A stretch of DNA of 28,003 bases, taken from NCBI GenBank assembly GCA_044354975.1, contig JBIKZA010000029.1, positions 1 to 28,003 on the forward strand, written 5' to 3'. This DNA is from CAIZGX01 sp044354975. Its GTDB lineage: Bacteria > Bacteroidota > Bacteroidia > Flavobacteriales_D > Sanyastnellaceae. Position numbers and translations under genes: made by a program. The notes under the pieces were generated by a model, which saw only the letters and a program-made list of their open reading frames with translations, did no database searches and was not told the origin of the DNA. This document shows positions 5,861-13,761 of this stretch, in pieces; positions within the stretch are counted from its first letter, which is position 1; each line of letters begins with the position of its first letter.

Positions 5861-7474
5861 TTATAAATTCTGAATCAGATTCTTCTTCGGATATTTCACC
5901 GTGAATCGCAATTGACGCTTCTCTGTTTTCTCGGGTTCAACGGTCATCTTCCACGTTACTTTACCAGTGGCAATGTCTTGCGTAGCTCCTGAAAGCTCTT
6001 CCACTGCCACTTCCAAATCTGCATTCTGTGTAAGTGGAACTTGATCGTAGACTTCAATATTGATAGCCTTCTTCTTCGTGTTTACGATGGTAATTTCATA
6101 CGCCTTGGAGGTAGATTTCTTCACTCCGAAAACACTCGTCTTACAGAAGTCTTTAACCTGGTCACGCTTCACCGTAATGGCGTTGTCGCGTCCCAATGAC
6201 AGTTGAAGCGTATCGTTTGCAAGGGCAGGATCTATGTATCCGTTTCCAACAAAAGTCCCTTTGAAATAAATATTACTTTCTCCGCTTAACAAGCTGTACT
6301 GCATCCAATCGATAATGTCAGCCTGTAAGTATGCAGCTGCTTCCAACTTTGGAATAGCTACATATTTGTAAGAAGCCTTCAAACGTTGTTTTTGCATAAC
6401 CACTTCAACCGGCTGATTGTCGCTGGCGATGTCGTATTTAATTGAAATCTTGAATTCAGTGCTCACCGAATTTGAAGTAATTGTTGTGAATGAAGCTGAC
6501 GTCTGCATGCTATTCATTGCCCGAGAATCCTTATCCATTTCCGCCATATAACCCGATGCCATAGCTGAAGGCCTTTGATTGTAATCGTCCTCTGCTTTTG
6601 CTCTTCCTCTGTATGCTTGAGGAGAATAGATATTCACGTACCATGGATTCAAAGCAGGGACTTGCGCTCCCACATTCGGATTACCCGTTGAAATGGTGAG
6701 GTTCACACGCTTCCAGTCGGCACCCGTTCCTTGCCAAACTTTCGCGCGGTAGGTAAATTCAATGTCAGACTCAATGTCTTCTGCACGTAGGTCGTAGTAT
6801 GGTGTCCAACCCGCATTAGTAGCCAAATAATTAATCACCACATCTGATTTTTTGTCTTCGTCTGTTGTTACTACGAATTCAATTTCCCCAGGATTCGTTA
6901 CGTTCTGCGATTGCAATTGCGAAAGCTGCGTTTGCAAATGCTGAAGCTTTTCATTGTTCTCGCGATCGGTTTGATTCAAATCTAGAATCTTGTATTCAAT
7001 CTCTTTCATGCGGCTTCTGTAAAAGTCAGCCATCTCTGAAAGGTCTTCGCGAATAAGCAAAGCATTGTCGCCTTTGATTGAACGATTGGCCTGCAAGAAT
7101 GCCTTCTCTTCCTGATACACAGCGCGCAAACTAGCGCGTTCAGCAGTCTGAAAACCCAGAAGTTTAATACTATCTTGAATGGCACGAACGCGCGTATTCG
7201 AGACCTTAGAAGTGTAATTCATTTGATGCTTCACACTTAAGATGGTGTATTCCTTACTTCCCAAAATCTGAATGGAATTGACGTCCATGCCTGCGGTTAA
7301 TCCTGAAAGCACAAGTGTGTTCTCCCCTTTTTTCAGGTTGACATCGCCTTTGTGAGTTATCTGCGCTCCGCTTAAAAATAAGGTCACATCGGTGATTGGA
7401 GCGGTAACGCTCTTAGATTGTGAAAAAGAAACAAACGCACAAAGCGCGAAGAAAAGGGTTAGCCTTCTATTCAT
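5861..7474 (-). CDS. MuiA-family protein (DUF4140-DUF4139), exported
   Basis: 537 residues with a signal peptide (about 1-19, ending FVSFSQ). The N-terminal part (ITDVTLFLSGAQITHKGDVNLKKGENTLVLSGL) matches the DUF4140 domain; about 120-195 is a predicted coiled coil rich in Gln/Glu (EYKILDLNQTDRENNEKLQHL); the rest (from INYLATNAGWTPYYDLRAED to the end) is the DUF4139 beta domain. The family is named after a mucoidy inhibitor, but its molecular role is not established. The gene has its own promoter (7492-7522) and heads a two-gene unit with the acyltransferase, which suggests a role in the outer envelope. A low-complexity stretch with Met, Ser and Ala lies around 305-335. Confidence 0.85.
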   Translation of the reverse strand: MNRRLTLFFALCAFVSFSQSKSVTAPITDVTLFLSGAQITHKGDVNLKKGENTLVLSGLTAGMDVNSIQILGSKEYTILSVKHQMNYTSKVSNTRVRAIQDSIKLLGFQTAERASLRAVYQEEKAFLQANRSIKGDNALLIREDLSEMADFYRSRMKEIEYKILDLNQTDRENNEKLQHLQTQLSQLQSQNVTNPGEIEFVVTTDEDKKSDVVINYLATNAGWTPYYDLRAEDIESDIEFTYRAKVWQGTGADWKRVNLTISTGNPNVGAQVPALNPWYVNIYSPQAYRGRAKAEDDYNQRPSAMASGYMAEMDKDSRAMNSMQTSASFTTITSNSVSTEFKISIKYDIASDNQPVEVVMQKQRLKASYKYVAIPKLEAAAYLQADIIDWMQYSLLSGESNIYFKGTFVGNGYIDPALANDTLQLSLGRDNAITVKRDQVKDFCKTSVFGVKKSTSKAYEITIVNTKKKAINIEVYDQVPLTQNADLEVAVEELSGATQDIATGKVTWKMTVEPEKTEKRQLRFTVKYPKKNLIQNL

Positions 7475-7491
7475 GGTCTAATAATTTTTTG

Positions 7492-7522
7492 TAAAAATAA
7501 GTCTTTGTGAAACAGATTCAAG
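7492..7522 (-). promoter_or_regulatory. Promoter of the MuiA-acyltransferase unit
   Basis: On the minus strand CTTG (7522-7519), a 19-nt spacer and TATTTTTA (7499-7492; 7 of 8 to TAnnTTTG) lie 17 nt before the ATG at 7474. Spacing and composition match the rplS promoter. Confidence 0.55.
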
Positions 7523-7541
7523 ACTCATTTATTGCTCATTC

Positions 7542-8156
7542 TTAGAATTGAATAATTCGTGAAGCAAATCGCTGATTCAAATTCAATTCATGCGAACAAA
7601 CAATGACCAACTTCTTATCTTCTTCAGCCCATTTCAACAATTCAGCGAAAAGATTCTCTCGGGAAGTCGCGTCGAGGTGCGCCGCAGGCTCATCGAGCAG
7701 AACCACCAGTGTGTCTTGCACCCAAACACGAGCAAGCTGAACACGCTGGTATTCCCCGTCGCTTAACTCAGTGAGCAAATTATTTTGAAGCTCATTCAGG
7801 TTGAATTTCTGAATGGCCTCTTCTACCCGGCTTTTCTTCTTTCCGAATACATCACCTACTGCAATTGCGGTCTTCACTTCCAAGGCTGCCGCAGTCGTTT
7901 TCCGAGAAGGAACATAGGAAATGTAGGATGCACGATCAGAATACGACAATTGACTCAGCGATTTTCCTTCCACAAAAATTTCACCTTCCGTCAGAGAAAT
8001 TAATCCTGTAACAGCATCTAAAAAAGTAGATTTTCCTGAACCGTTATTTCCTTCAATAGCCACCAAAGAGCCCGAGTTAAAAGCAACAGTCAGGTTCGAA
8101 ATGACGGATTTACTTCCACGTAAAACTGAAATGTTTTCCACTATTAGTTCATCCAT
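7542..8156 (-). CDS. ABC transporter ATP-binding protein (iron/cobalamin type)
   Basis: 204 residues, shorter than the usual 250 or so of FecE/BtuD ATPases. Walker A is G36-NNGSGKST-44, the signature is LSDGEYQRV (131-139, LSDGE instead of LSGGQ/E), Walker B is LVVLLDEP (150-157), the D-loop is HLDA and the switch His is H189. The Q-loop is odd: after YVP, where Gln is expected, there is Ser84. It drives the FecCD-type permease encoded just upstream; its start lies inside the permease 3' end (13-bp overlap), which couples translation. The cargo, an iron chelate, haem or corrinoid, cannot be assigned. Confidence 0.88.
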   Translation of the reverse strand: MDELIVENISVLRGSKSVISNLTVAFNSGSLVAIEGNNGSGKSTFLDAVTGLISLTEGEIFVEGKSLSQLSYSDRASYISYVPSRKTTAAALEVKTAIAVGDVFGKKKSRVEEAIQKFNLNELQNNLLTELSDGEYQRVQLARVWVQDTLVVLLDEPAAHLDATSRENLFAELLKWAEEDKKLVIVCSHELNLNQRFASRIIQF

Positions 8157-9142
8157 ACACCACTTCTTTTAGGATTGAACACGATGTAGAACACGCAGGG
8201 AATTCCAATTGCGGCGGTTATTGCATTTAGAGGAAGGGCATACAGCCTTGAAATTAGATCTGAGATGACTAGCAATATCGCACCGACAAGCGGAATAAAA
8301 TAAATGAGCTGTTGTTGATTGAACGAACGGACAAGCATGCGAGCAACGTGAGGGGCCATGAGTCCTATAAAAGCAATAGGGCCGCAGAAGGCAGTTATGG
8401 TCGCTGTGGAAATTCCAACAGAAATTAAAAACACCCAACGCAATTTCACCACATCTACCCCGGAAGTGGCTGCGATTTGTTCGCCCATAGCGAAAGCGTT
8501 CAACTTCCTTAAAAAATAAAATGTTGGAATGAAGGGAACGAAGGCCCCTAAAAACAACCAAGGCAATTGTGACAAGGTAAGATTATCCAAAGAACCCATT
8601 CCCCAAACTACAAACTGATTGACATTGTTAGCTCCTGCCATTTTTTGAAGAATGCTCTCAATGGCGCCAGTGAAATACGAAAAGAGCAAACCCACAACCA
8701 GTAATGTTGAAGCCATTGGAAGTTTTCGTTGGATAACGAGTAGCAACGACAACACCAACATTGCACCTGCAAAAGCCGGAATAAATAAAGCCCATGTTCC
8801 AGCATTAAGGAACCAATTCATGCCCCAGGAAGTTAGAAATATGACTGCCATGGCCAAGGAGGCTCCGCCTGTAATACCAAGAACGGAGGGTCCGGCAAGT
8901 GGATTTCGAAAAATAACTTGCATATAATTACCACTTAAAGCGAGGGAACTTCCAACCACAATTGCTCCAAGCACATGAGGCATGCGATGTTGCCAAAGGA
9001 CACGACCAGCAGGCAATTCAGCAGATTCAAACAACGAAACAAGCGAAATAGATTTACTTCCCATGAGAAGCGCTGCTAAGCAAATCACAACAAGCAAGAC
9101 GAGCAGTATAAAGAACTTTATGGTTGAATGGGTTAGCTTCAT
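8144..9142 (-). CDS. FecCD/BtuC-family ABC transporter permease
   Basis: Inner-membrane permease with about ten transmembrane helices for import of iron chelates, haem or cobalamin. Family marks are RMPHVLGAIVVGSSLALSGNYMQVIFRNPLAGPSVLGITGGASLA, the mid-protein GMGSLDNLTLSQLPW, and GPIAFIGLMAPHVARMLV near the end, which carries the coupling helix for the ATPase. I use the ATG at 9142 (332 residues). A TTG at 9154 would add four residues but falls within the predicted -7 box. The ATPase gene overlaps its 3' end. No substrate-binding protein or TonB-dependent receptor gene is adjacent on either side, so the rest of the uptake system must be encoded elsewhere. Confidence 0.9.
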   Translation of the reverse strand: MKLTHSTIKFFILLVLLVVICLAALLMGSKSISLVSLFESAELPAGRVLWQHRMPHVLGAIVVGSSLALSGNYMQVIFRNPLAGPSVLGITGGASLAMAVIFLTSWGMNWFLNAGTWALFIPAFAGAMLVLSLLLVIQRKLPMASTLLVVGLLFSYFTGAIESILQKMAGANNVNQFVVWGMGSLDNLTLSQLPWLFLGAFVPFIPTFYFLRKLNAFAMGEQIAATSGVDVVKLRWVFLISVGISTATITAFCGPIAFIGLMAPHVARMLVRSFNQQQLIYFIPLVGAILLVISDLISRLYALPLNAITAAIGIPCVFYIVFNPKRSGVWMN

Positions 9143-9151
9143 GATTCTAGG

Positions 9152-9183
9152 CAAAATTCACGATTAATTGAAGTGAACACAAA
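9152..9183 (-). promoter_or_regulatory. Promoter of the FecCD permease-ATPase unit
   Basis: On the minus strand TTTG (9183-9180), a 20-nt spacer and GAATTTTG (9159-9152; 7 of 8 to TAnnTTTG) precede the ATG at 9142 by 9 nt. It shares the 94-bp divergent gap with the yidC start. Confidence 0.45.
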
Positions 9184-9211
9184 AAAAAGTGGATTTTTTA
9201 TGAATACTTCC

Positions 9212-9219
9212 GACTTTTG
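9212..9219 (+). promoter_or_regulatory. Possible -7 box for yidC
   Basis: GACTTTTG matches TAnnTTTG at 7 of 8 positions and lies 17 nt before the yidC ATG. No -33 element is clear, so this is a weak call. Confidence 0.3.
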
Positions 9220-9236
9220 CACCTCATTTACTAAAC

Positions 9237-11117
9237 ATGAAATTCGATAAAAACACCGTCATTGGACTTTCGTTAATGCTACTTATTGCCGTTGGCTTTA
9301 GTTGGTATTCTGCAAAGAACAAAGCTGAAGCGGCAGCCAATGCTCCTCAACCAACAGAGCAAACTGCTCAAGCCGAAGGTACTCCAGCGCCTGAAAACTC
9401 GGCTGTGGTTGCCTCAAACGGAATTTCAACAGCTACCGAAGTTGCAGTTTTGAACACAGCTCGTTACGGGTCAATGGATGCAGCAGCGATGCCTGCTCAA
9501 GAGACGTACACGGTTCTTTCCAACAGTAAAATAAAAGTTAAGATTTCTTCGAAAGGAGGATTGCTGCATTCAGCAGAATTGTTGGAAGCTGACTACAGAA
9601 AATACAATTCACAACAACAAGTTCAACTTTGGGACACCGCCCAAAGTAAAATGGACATTGCTTGGAAGAATGGCAGCGGCGCTGTTTTATTATCGAGTGA
9701 ATTGAACTTTACTGCTTCTACAACCGTTGCCAATGCGACAGATGGAGCTGCTACTGTGGTGTTAACCGCTACGGGAAGCAACAACGCGCAATTGCAGTGG
9801 ACCTATTCACTTGAGCCAAACTCTTACAATGTAAAATGTAATTTCGAGGCGAAGGGAATGGAGAATGAAATGTTCGGATCTCCGCTAGTGTTCCGTTGGT
9901 TGTTGAACGGATTGGCTCAGGAAAAGGGTATTCAAGCAGAGCGAAGCAAGTCATCTATTTTCTATCGTGAGATGGAAGAGGACCGCAATTACTTGAGCGA
10001 AGGCGCAGGGGATCAGAAGCGTCCGGAGAAAGAATTGAATTGGGTTGCTATGAAGCAAGATTATTTCACCGCTGCAATTATTAGCGCGGAAGGCTTCGAT
10101 AAAAATGCAGACTTGAGCATTATGGTTCCTGCAGACTCGCAACATACAAAATCGTATTACGCAGAGCTTCCATTAAAAACGAAAGCCTCTTCAAGCGCAA
10201 AAGCTGAATTCCAATTTTACTTAGGTCCGAATGAATACAAGGCTCTTGAAGCAACCGGTGCAGCTGAATTCACAGACATCATTGACTACGGTTGGTGGAT
10301 CATTGGCTACGTTAACAAGTATGCCGTTCGTCCGTTGTTTTGGTTCCTTTCAGATTACATTATTGACTTTGGATTAATTATTTTGATTGTGACCATTATT
10401 ATTAAAATGGTCCTGTTCCCTATCACTTGGAAGAACTTCTTAAGTGGCGCGAAGATGCGAGTTTTGAAACCTGAGATCGATGAGATAAATAAGAAGTTCG
10501 AAGGAAAAGATGCTGTGGAAAAGCAACAGGCTACCATGGCACTTTATCGTCAGACTGGCGTGAATCCGTTTGCAGGTTGTATTCCTGTTCTTCTTCAAAT
10601 GCCTATTCTTTACGCGATGTTCCGCTTCTTCCCTGCGGAGATTGTATTGCGTGGAAAGAGTTTCTTATGGGCAGAAGATTTAGCGGCTTACGATAGCATC
10701 TTGAATCTTCCTTTCAACGTACCGTTCTACGGAGCGCACGTGAGTGGATTCACTTTATTAATGGCAGCATCTACGTTTGTTTATTCGAAGATGAGCATGG
10801 GCTCACAGCCAACGATGACTCAACCGGGAATGCCGAACATGAAAGTGATGATGAACATTTTCTCGTTCATGATGATCTTCTTCTTCAACAGCATGCCTTC
10901 AGGATTGAGTTTGTATTACTTCACAGCGAACGTTATTTCAATCGGTCAAATGTGGGCCATTAAGAAGTATTTCGTGAATGAAGATTCTATTCGTGAGAAA
11001 ATTGAAGCGAACAAGAAGAAGCCGAAGAAAAAAGGTGGATTCGCTTCACGCATTGAAGAAATGCAAAAGGCTCAACAAGCGAAGTTGGATGCCAATAAAA
11101 AGAAATTGAAAAAGTAA
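9237..11117 (+). CDS. yidC: Membrane protein insertase YidC
   Basis: 626 residues. YidC inserts and folds inner-membrane proteins, alone or with Sec. An N-terminal membrane anchor (about 8-25) is followed by an Ala/Thr/Glu-rich linker, a large periplasmic beta domain (about 85-340) and the conserved five-helix core (from TDIIDYGWWIIGYVNKYAVRPLFWFL). The hallmark blocks are ITWKNFLSGAKMRVLKPEIDEINKKF (first cytosolic coiled-coil region), GVNPFAGCIPVLLQMPILYAMFRFFP, and FNSMPSGLSLYYFTANVISIGQMW. The Lys-rich C-terminal tail (KKPKKKGGFASRIEEMQKAQQAK) likely contacts the ribosome. The S46 peptidase gene follows after 24 bp and may be co-transcribed. Confidence 0.97.
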   Translation: MKFDKNTVIGLSLMLLIAVGFSWYSAKNKAEAAANAPQPTEQTAQAEGTPAPENSAVVASNGISTATEVAVLNTARYGSMDAAAMPAQETYTVLSNSKIKVKISSKGGLLHSAELLEADYRKYNSQQQVQLWDTAQSKMDIAWKNGSGAVLLSSELNFTASTTVANATDGAATVVLTATGSNNAQLQWTYSLEPNSYNVKCNFEAKGMENEMFGSPLVFRWLLNGLAQEKGIQAERSKSSIFYREMEEDRNYLSEGAGDQKRPEKELNWVAMKQDYFTAAIISAEGFDKNADLSIMVPADSQHTKSYYAELPLKTKASSSAKAEFQFYLGPNEYKALEATGAAEFTDIIDYGWWIIGYVNKYAVRPLFWFLSDYIIDFGLIILIVTIIIKMVLFPITWKNFLSGAKMRVLKPEIDEINKKFEGKDAVEKQQATMALYRQTGVNPFAGCIPVLLQMPILYAMFRFFPAEIVLRGKSFLWAEDLAAYDSILNLPFNVPFYGAHVSGFTLLMAASTFVYSKMSMGSQPTMTQPGMPNMKVMMNIFSFMMIFFFNSMPSGLSLYYFTANVISIGQMWAIKKYFVNEDSIREKIEANKKKPKKKGGFASRIEEMQKAQQAKLDANKKKLKK

Positions 11118-11141
11118 AACGTCAAACCTCAAATAAATCAA

Positions 11142-13304
11142 ATGAAAAAAAATCTCATTCTCGCACTAACGGTGCTCATGATGATCCCTAGCGCAATGTT
11201 CGCGACGGAAGGCATGTGGGTGGTGGCTATGTTGAATAAAATTAACGAAGCTGAAATGCAAGGTCTTGGATTGAAACTTTCCAAAGACGACATCTACAAC
11301 ATTAATAAAGCATCTTTGAAAGATGCGATTGTTCGTTTCGGTGCAGGATTTTGCACAGGCGAAATTGTGAGTGACAAAGGCCTTGTATTTACGAATCACC
11401 ATTGTGCTTATGATGCGATTCAATCTTCTTCAACATTAGAAAACAACATTCTTCAAAATGGATTTTGTGCGAAGTCATTGGATCAAGAGATTCCAATTCC
11501 AGGCTTAACGCTTTCTTTTTTGGTTCGTGTTGAAGATGTAACTGAAAGTGTATTGGGCGCTGTGAATGCGAACATGACTGAAGCAGAGCGCGAAGCTGCA
11601 ATCATGGCTCGCAACAAAGAAATAGTGAAGGCTGCGAATGAAAGCGGACTTTACAATTCTGAAGTAAAAACTTTTTATGCTGGAAACGAATTCTATTTGT
11701 TCGTTTATCAGACTTACCGCGACATTCGTTTAGTAGGTAACCCACCAGAAAGCGTAGGTAAATTCGGTGGTGACACGGATAACTGGATGTGGCCTCGTCA
11801 CACCGGTGACTTCAGTATGTTGCGCATTTATGCAGGTGCTGAAAACAAACCTGCAGACTATAGCAAAGACAACACGCCGTTGAAGCCTAAGCACTTCTTC
11901 CCTATTAACATGGGTGGTGTGAAGCAAGGTGATTTCGCAATGATCATGGGATATCCAGCAAGAACTTCACGTTACTTGACATCTTACGGTGTTGAGCAAG
12001 CCGTTGACGTTCAGAACCCAATTTTGGTTGAATGTTTCGGATTGAAATTAGAGACTTGGAAGAAGAACATGGATGCGAACGAAGGTGTTCGTTTAATGTA
12101 TGCTGCAAAGTATGCTAGCTCTGCTAACTCTTGGAAGTACTACATTGGTCAAACGCGCGGATTAAAACGTTTAGATGTTGAAGGAAAGAAAGCAACTACT
12201 GAAATGGGATTCACGAAGTGGTTAACTTCTAATTCAACTGCGAACGAAAAATACGGTAATGCGCTTCCGATGTTGAAGGACTTTTACACTTCCACCAACG
12301 AAACACAAAAAGCATTTTTGTATGCGCGTCTAACCGGAATGGGTGGAGCAGAGTTCATGAGCTTGGCCTCTGAATTTCAACGCACATTCGAAAAGTATTT
12401 TGCTGAAACCGATGCTTCGAAGAAACAAGCAATGCTTGATGGATTCAAAGCTTCTGCAGAGGCATTTTTCGTGGAATACAACATGCAAACAGACAAAGAT
12501 GTGTTTATTGCATTAACCAACTTGTATCGCAACCGCATTGCTGCAACTGCTCGTCCTTCTTGGCACGCCGTGCTTGATGGAAAATTCAAAGGAAACGTGC
12601 AAGCATATGCAGACAAACTTTTTGCTACTTCTATTATCGTTGACAAAACAAAATTGATGAACTTCCTTGCGAAGCCAAATCAGAAAGTGTTTGAAAAAGA
12701 TCTAGCTGTTTCAACTGCAAAAAGTGCTGGTGAATTCGGCGATGCTTTAGGCAAACTTATCCCTCGCGAGAAAATGTCAAAAGGACAACGTCAGTTTGTT
12801 GCTGGACTTCGCGAAATGAATCCAGAAAAGCAATATGCACCTGATGCGAACAGCACCATGCGTATCACATACGGACAAGTGAAAGACTACACTCCAGCAG
12901 ACGCTGTTCATTATGATTTCTACACTACAGCTGCAGGAATTATGGAGAAGCGTGACAACAGCAATCCAGAGTTCGTTGTACCTGAGGCATTGGCTCAGAA
13001 AATTCAGAACAAAGAGTTTGGTCGTTATGCAAACGAAAAAGGTGAATTGCCTTCATGTTTCATTGCTGACTTAGATATCACCGGTGGAAATAGCGGAAGT
13101 CCTGTATTGGACGCAAACGGAAACGTGATTGGTATTGCATTCGACGGTAACTGGGAAGCTATGAGCGGAGACATTGCATACGAACCAGCCTTACAACGCA
13201 CGATTGCTGTTGACATTCGTTATGTGTTGTTCATTGTTGAAGAGCTTATGGGCGGAAAGAATATTGTAGATGAGATGTTGTTTGTGAGAGGAGCTCGCAA
13301 CTAA
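11142..13304 (+). CDS. S46 family dipeptidyl-peptidase (DPP7-type pocket predicted)
   Basis: 720 residues, typical for DPP7/DPP11 enzymes, which remove dipeptides from peptide N-termini in the periplasm and feed amino-acid catabolism. There is a signal peptide (1-21, ending SAMFA) followed by TEGMW, the conserved mature start. The chymotrypsin-like triad is predicted as H87 (TNHHCAYDAIQ), D223 (WPRHTGDFSMLRIY) and S651 (GGNSGSPV). The residue 18 positions after the catalytic Ser is Gly669 (AFDGNW). In P. gingivalis, DPP11 has Arg at the equivalent site (R673) for acidic P1 residues, while DPP7 has Gly and prefers hydrophobic P1; the latter is therefore inferred here. A strong terminator follows. 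Confidence 0.95.
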   Translation: MKKNLILALTVLMMIPSAMFATEGMWVVAMLNKINEAEMQGLGLKLSKDDIYNINKASLKDAIVRFGAGFCTGEIVSDKGLVFTNHHCAYDAIQSSSTLENNILQNGFCAKSLDQEIPIPGLTLSFLVRVEDVTESVLGAVNANMTEAEREAAIMARNKEIVKAANESGLYNSEVKTFYAGNEFYLFVYQTYRDIRLVGNPPESVGKFGGDTDNWMWPRHTGDFSMLRIYAGAENKPADYSKDNTPLKPKHFFPINMGGVKQGDFAMIMGYPARTSRYLTSYGVEQAVDVQNPILVECFGLKLETWKKNMDANEGVRLMYAAKYASSANSWKYYIGQTRGLKRLDVEGKKATTEMGFTKWLTSNSTANEKYGNALPMLKDFYTSTNETQKAFLYARLTGMGGAEFMSLASEFQRTFEKYFAETDASKKQAMLDGFKASAEAFFVEYNMQTDKDVFIALTNLYRNRIAATARPSWHAVLDGKFKGNVQAYADKLFATSIIVDKTKLMNFLAKPNQKVFEKDLAVSTAKSAGEFGDALGKLIPREKMSKGQRQFVAGLREMNPEKQYAPDANSTMRITYGQVKDYTPADAVHYDFYTTAAGIMEKRDNSNPEFVVPEALAQKIQNKEFGRYANEKGELPSCFIADLDITGGNSGSPVLDANGNVIGIAFDGNWEAMSGDIAYEPALQRTIAVDIRYVLFIVEELMGGKNIVDEMLFVRGARN

Positions 13305-13321
13305 TTGAAATTAGATATTTG

Positions 13322-13355
13322 AAAAAAAGGAGCGACAATTCGCTCCTTTTTTTTT
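13322..13355 (+). terminator. Intrinsic terminator after the S46 peptidase gene
   Basis: GGAGCGA / TCGCTCC stem (7 bp, extended by A-T pairs), loop CAAT, then nine T. The A run on the other side means it could also stop minus-strand transcription. Confidence 0.9.
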
Positions 13356-13377
13356 GCTTACAACAATAAATTCATCA

Positions 13378-13398
13378 ATACATAAGTTTCTTATGTAT
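13378..13398. promoter_or_regulatory. PadR operator (perfect 9-bp inverted repeat)
   Basis: ATACATAAG and CTTATGTAT are perfect reverse complements separated by TTT. The half-site contains ATACAT/ATGTAT, close to the ATGT...ACAT dyads bound by characterised PadR-family repressors. It ends 9 bp before the padR-like ATG and overlaps the -7 box, so binding would block its own promoter. Confidence 0.7.
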
Positions 13399-13403
13399 AT
13401 TTG
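13396..13403 (+). promoter_or_regulatory. -7 box of the padR-like operon
   Basis: TATATTTG, an exact TAnnTTTG match, is followed by four bases (TCCT) and the ATG at 13408. The predicted transcript begins at or within a base or two of the start codon. The first three bases lie in the operator. No good -33 element is seen at the normal distance. Confidence 0.6.
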
Positions 13404-13407
13404 TCCT

Positions 13408-13761
13408 ATGTATTCATCAGAACTAATTAAAGGCACACTTCGAACCATTGTCCTCAATCTTTTAAAAGAGAACGGACGCATGTATGGTTACGAAATAACA
13501 CAACGCGTAAAGGAACTTACCGACGACAAAATACAAATTACTGAAGGTGCTTTGTATCCGCTGCTTCATGCTTTGGAAGCCAGTGAAGATTTGGAAACTG
13601 AAGTGGAATTTATTGGAAAGCGTCAGCGTAAATACTACCGCCTGACAAAACAAGGCAAGCAAACCAGCAAAAAGAAAATAGACGAACTCCGAGAGTTTAT
13701 TGAGACACTTCAAATTCTCTTGGATGCGAATAAAGGAACGAGCCATGGTCTCATTAACTGA
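13408..13761 (+). CDS. PadR family transcriptional regulator
   Basis: 117 residues. The winged-helix DNA-binding domain is clear: LIKGTLRTIVLNLLKENGRMYGYEITQRVKEL, then the recognition region ITEGALYPLLHALEASEDLETE and the wing KRQRKYYRLTKQGKQ, with a C-terminal dimerisation helix. PadR proteins are usually repressors. The start at 13408 (MYSSELIKG) fits family alignments and the promoter; ATGs at 13354 and 13393 lie upstream of or inside the promoter region. A perfect inverted repeat just upstream suggests autorepression. The next gene starts 17 bp before this stop, so the regulator and the membrane protein are produced together, an arrangement often seen for PadR proteins with a membrane partner. 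Confidence 0.93.
   Translation: MYSSELIKGTLRTIVLNLLKENGRMYGYEITQRVKELTDDKIQITEGALYPLLHALEASEDLETEVEFIGKRQRKYYRLTKQGKQTSKKKIDELREFIETLQILLDANKGTSHGLIN

Noticed and set aside
8169..8561. 130-residue open frame inside the permease gene
   Set aside because: Same strand, other frame of a clear FecCD permease; Cys- and Arg-rich composition typical of a shadow frame.
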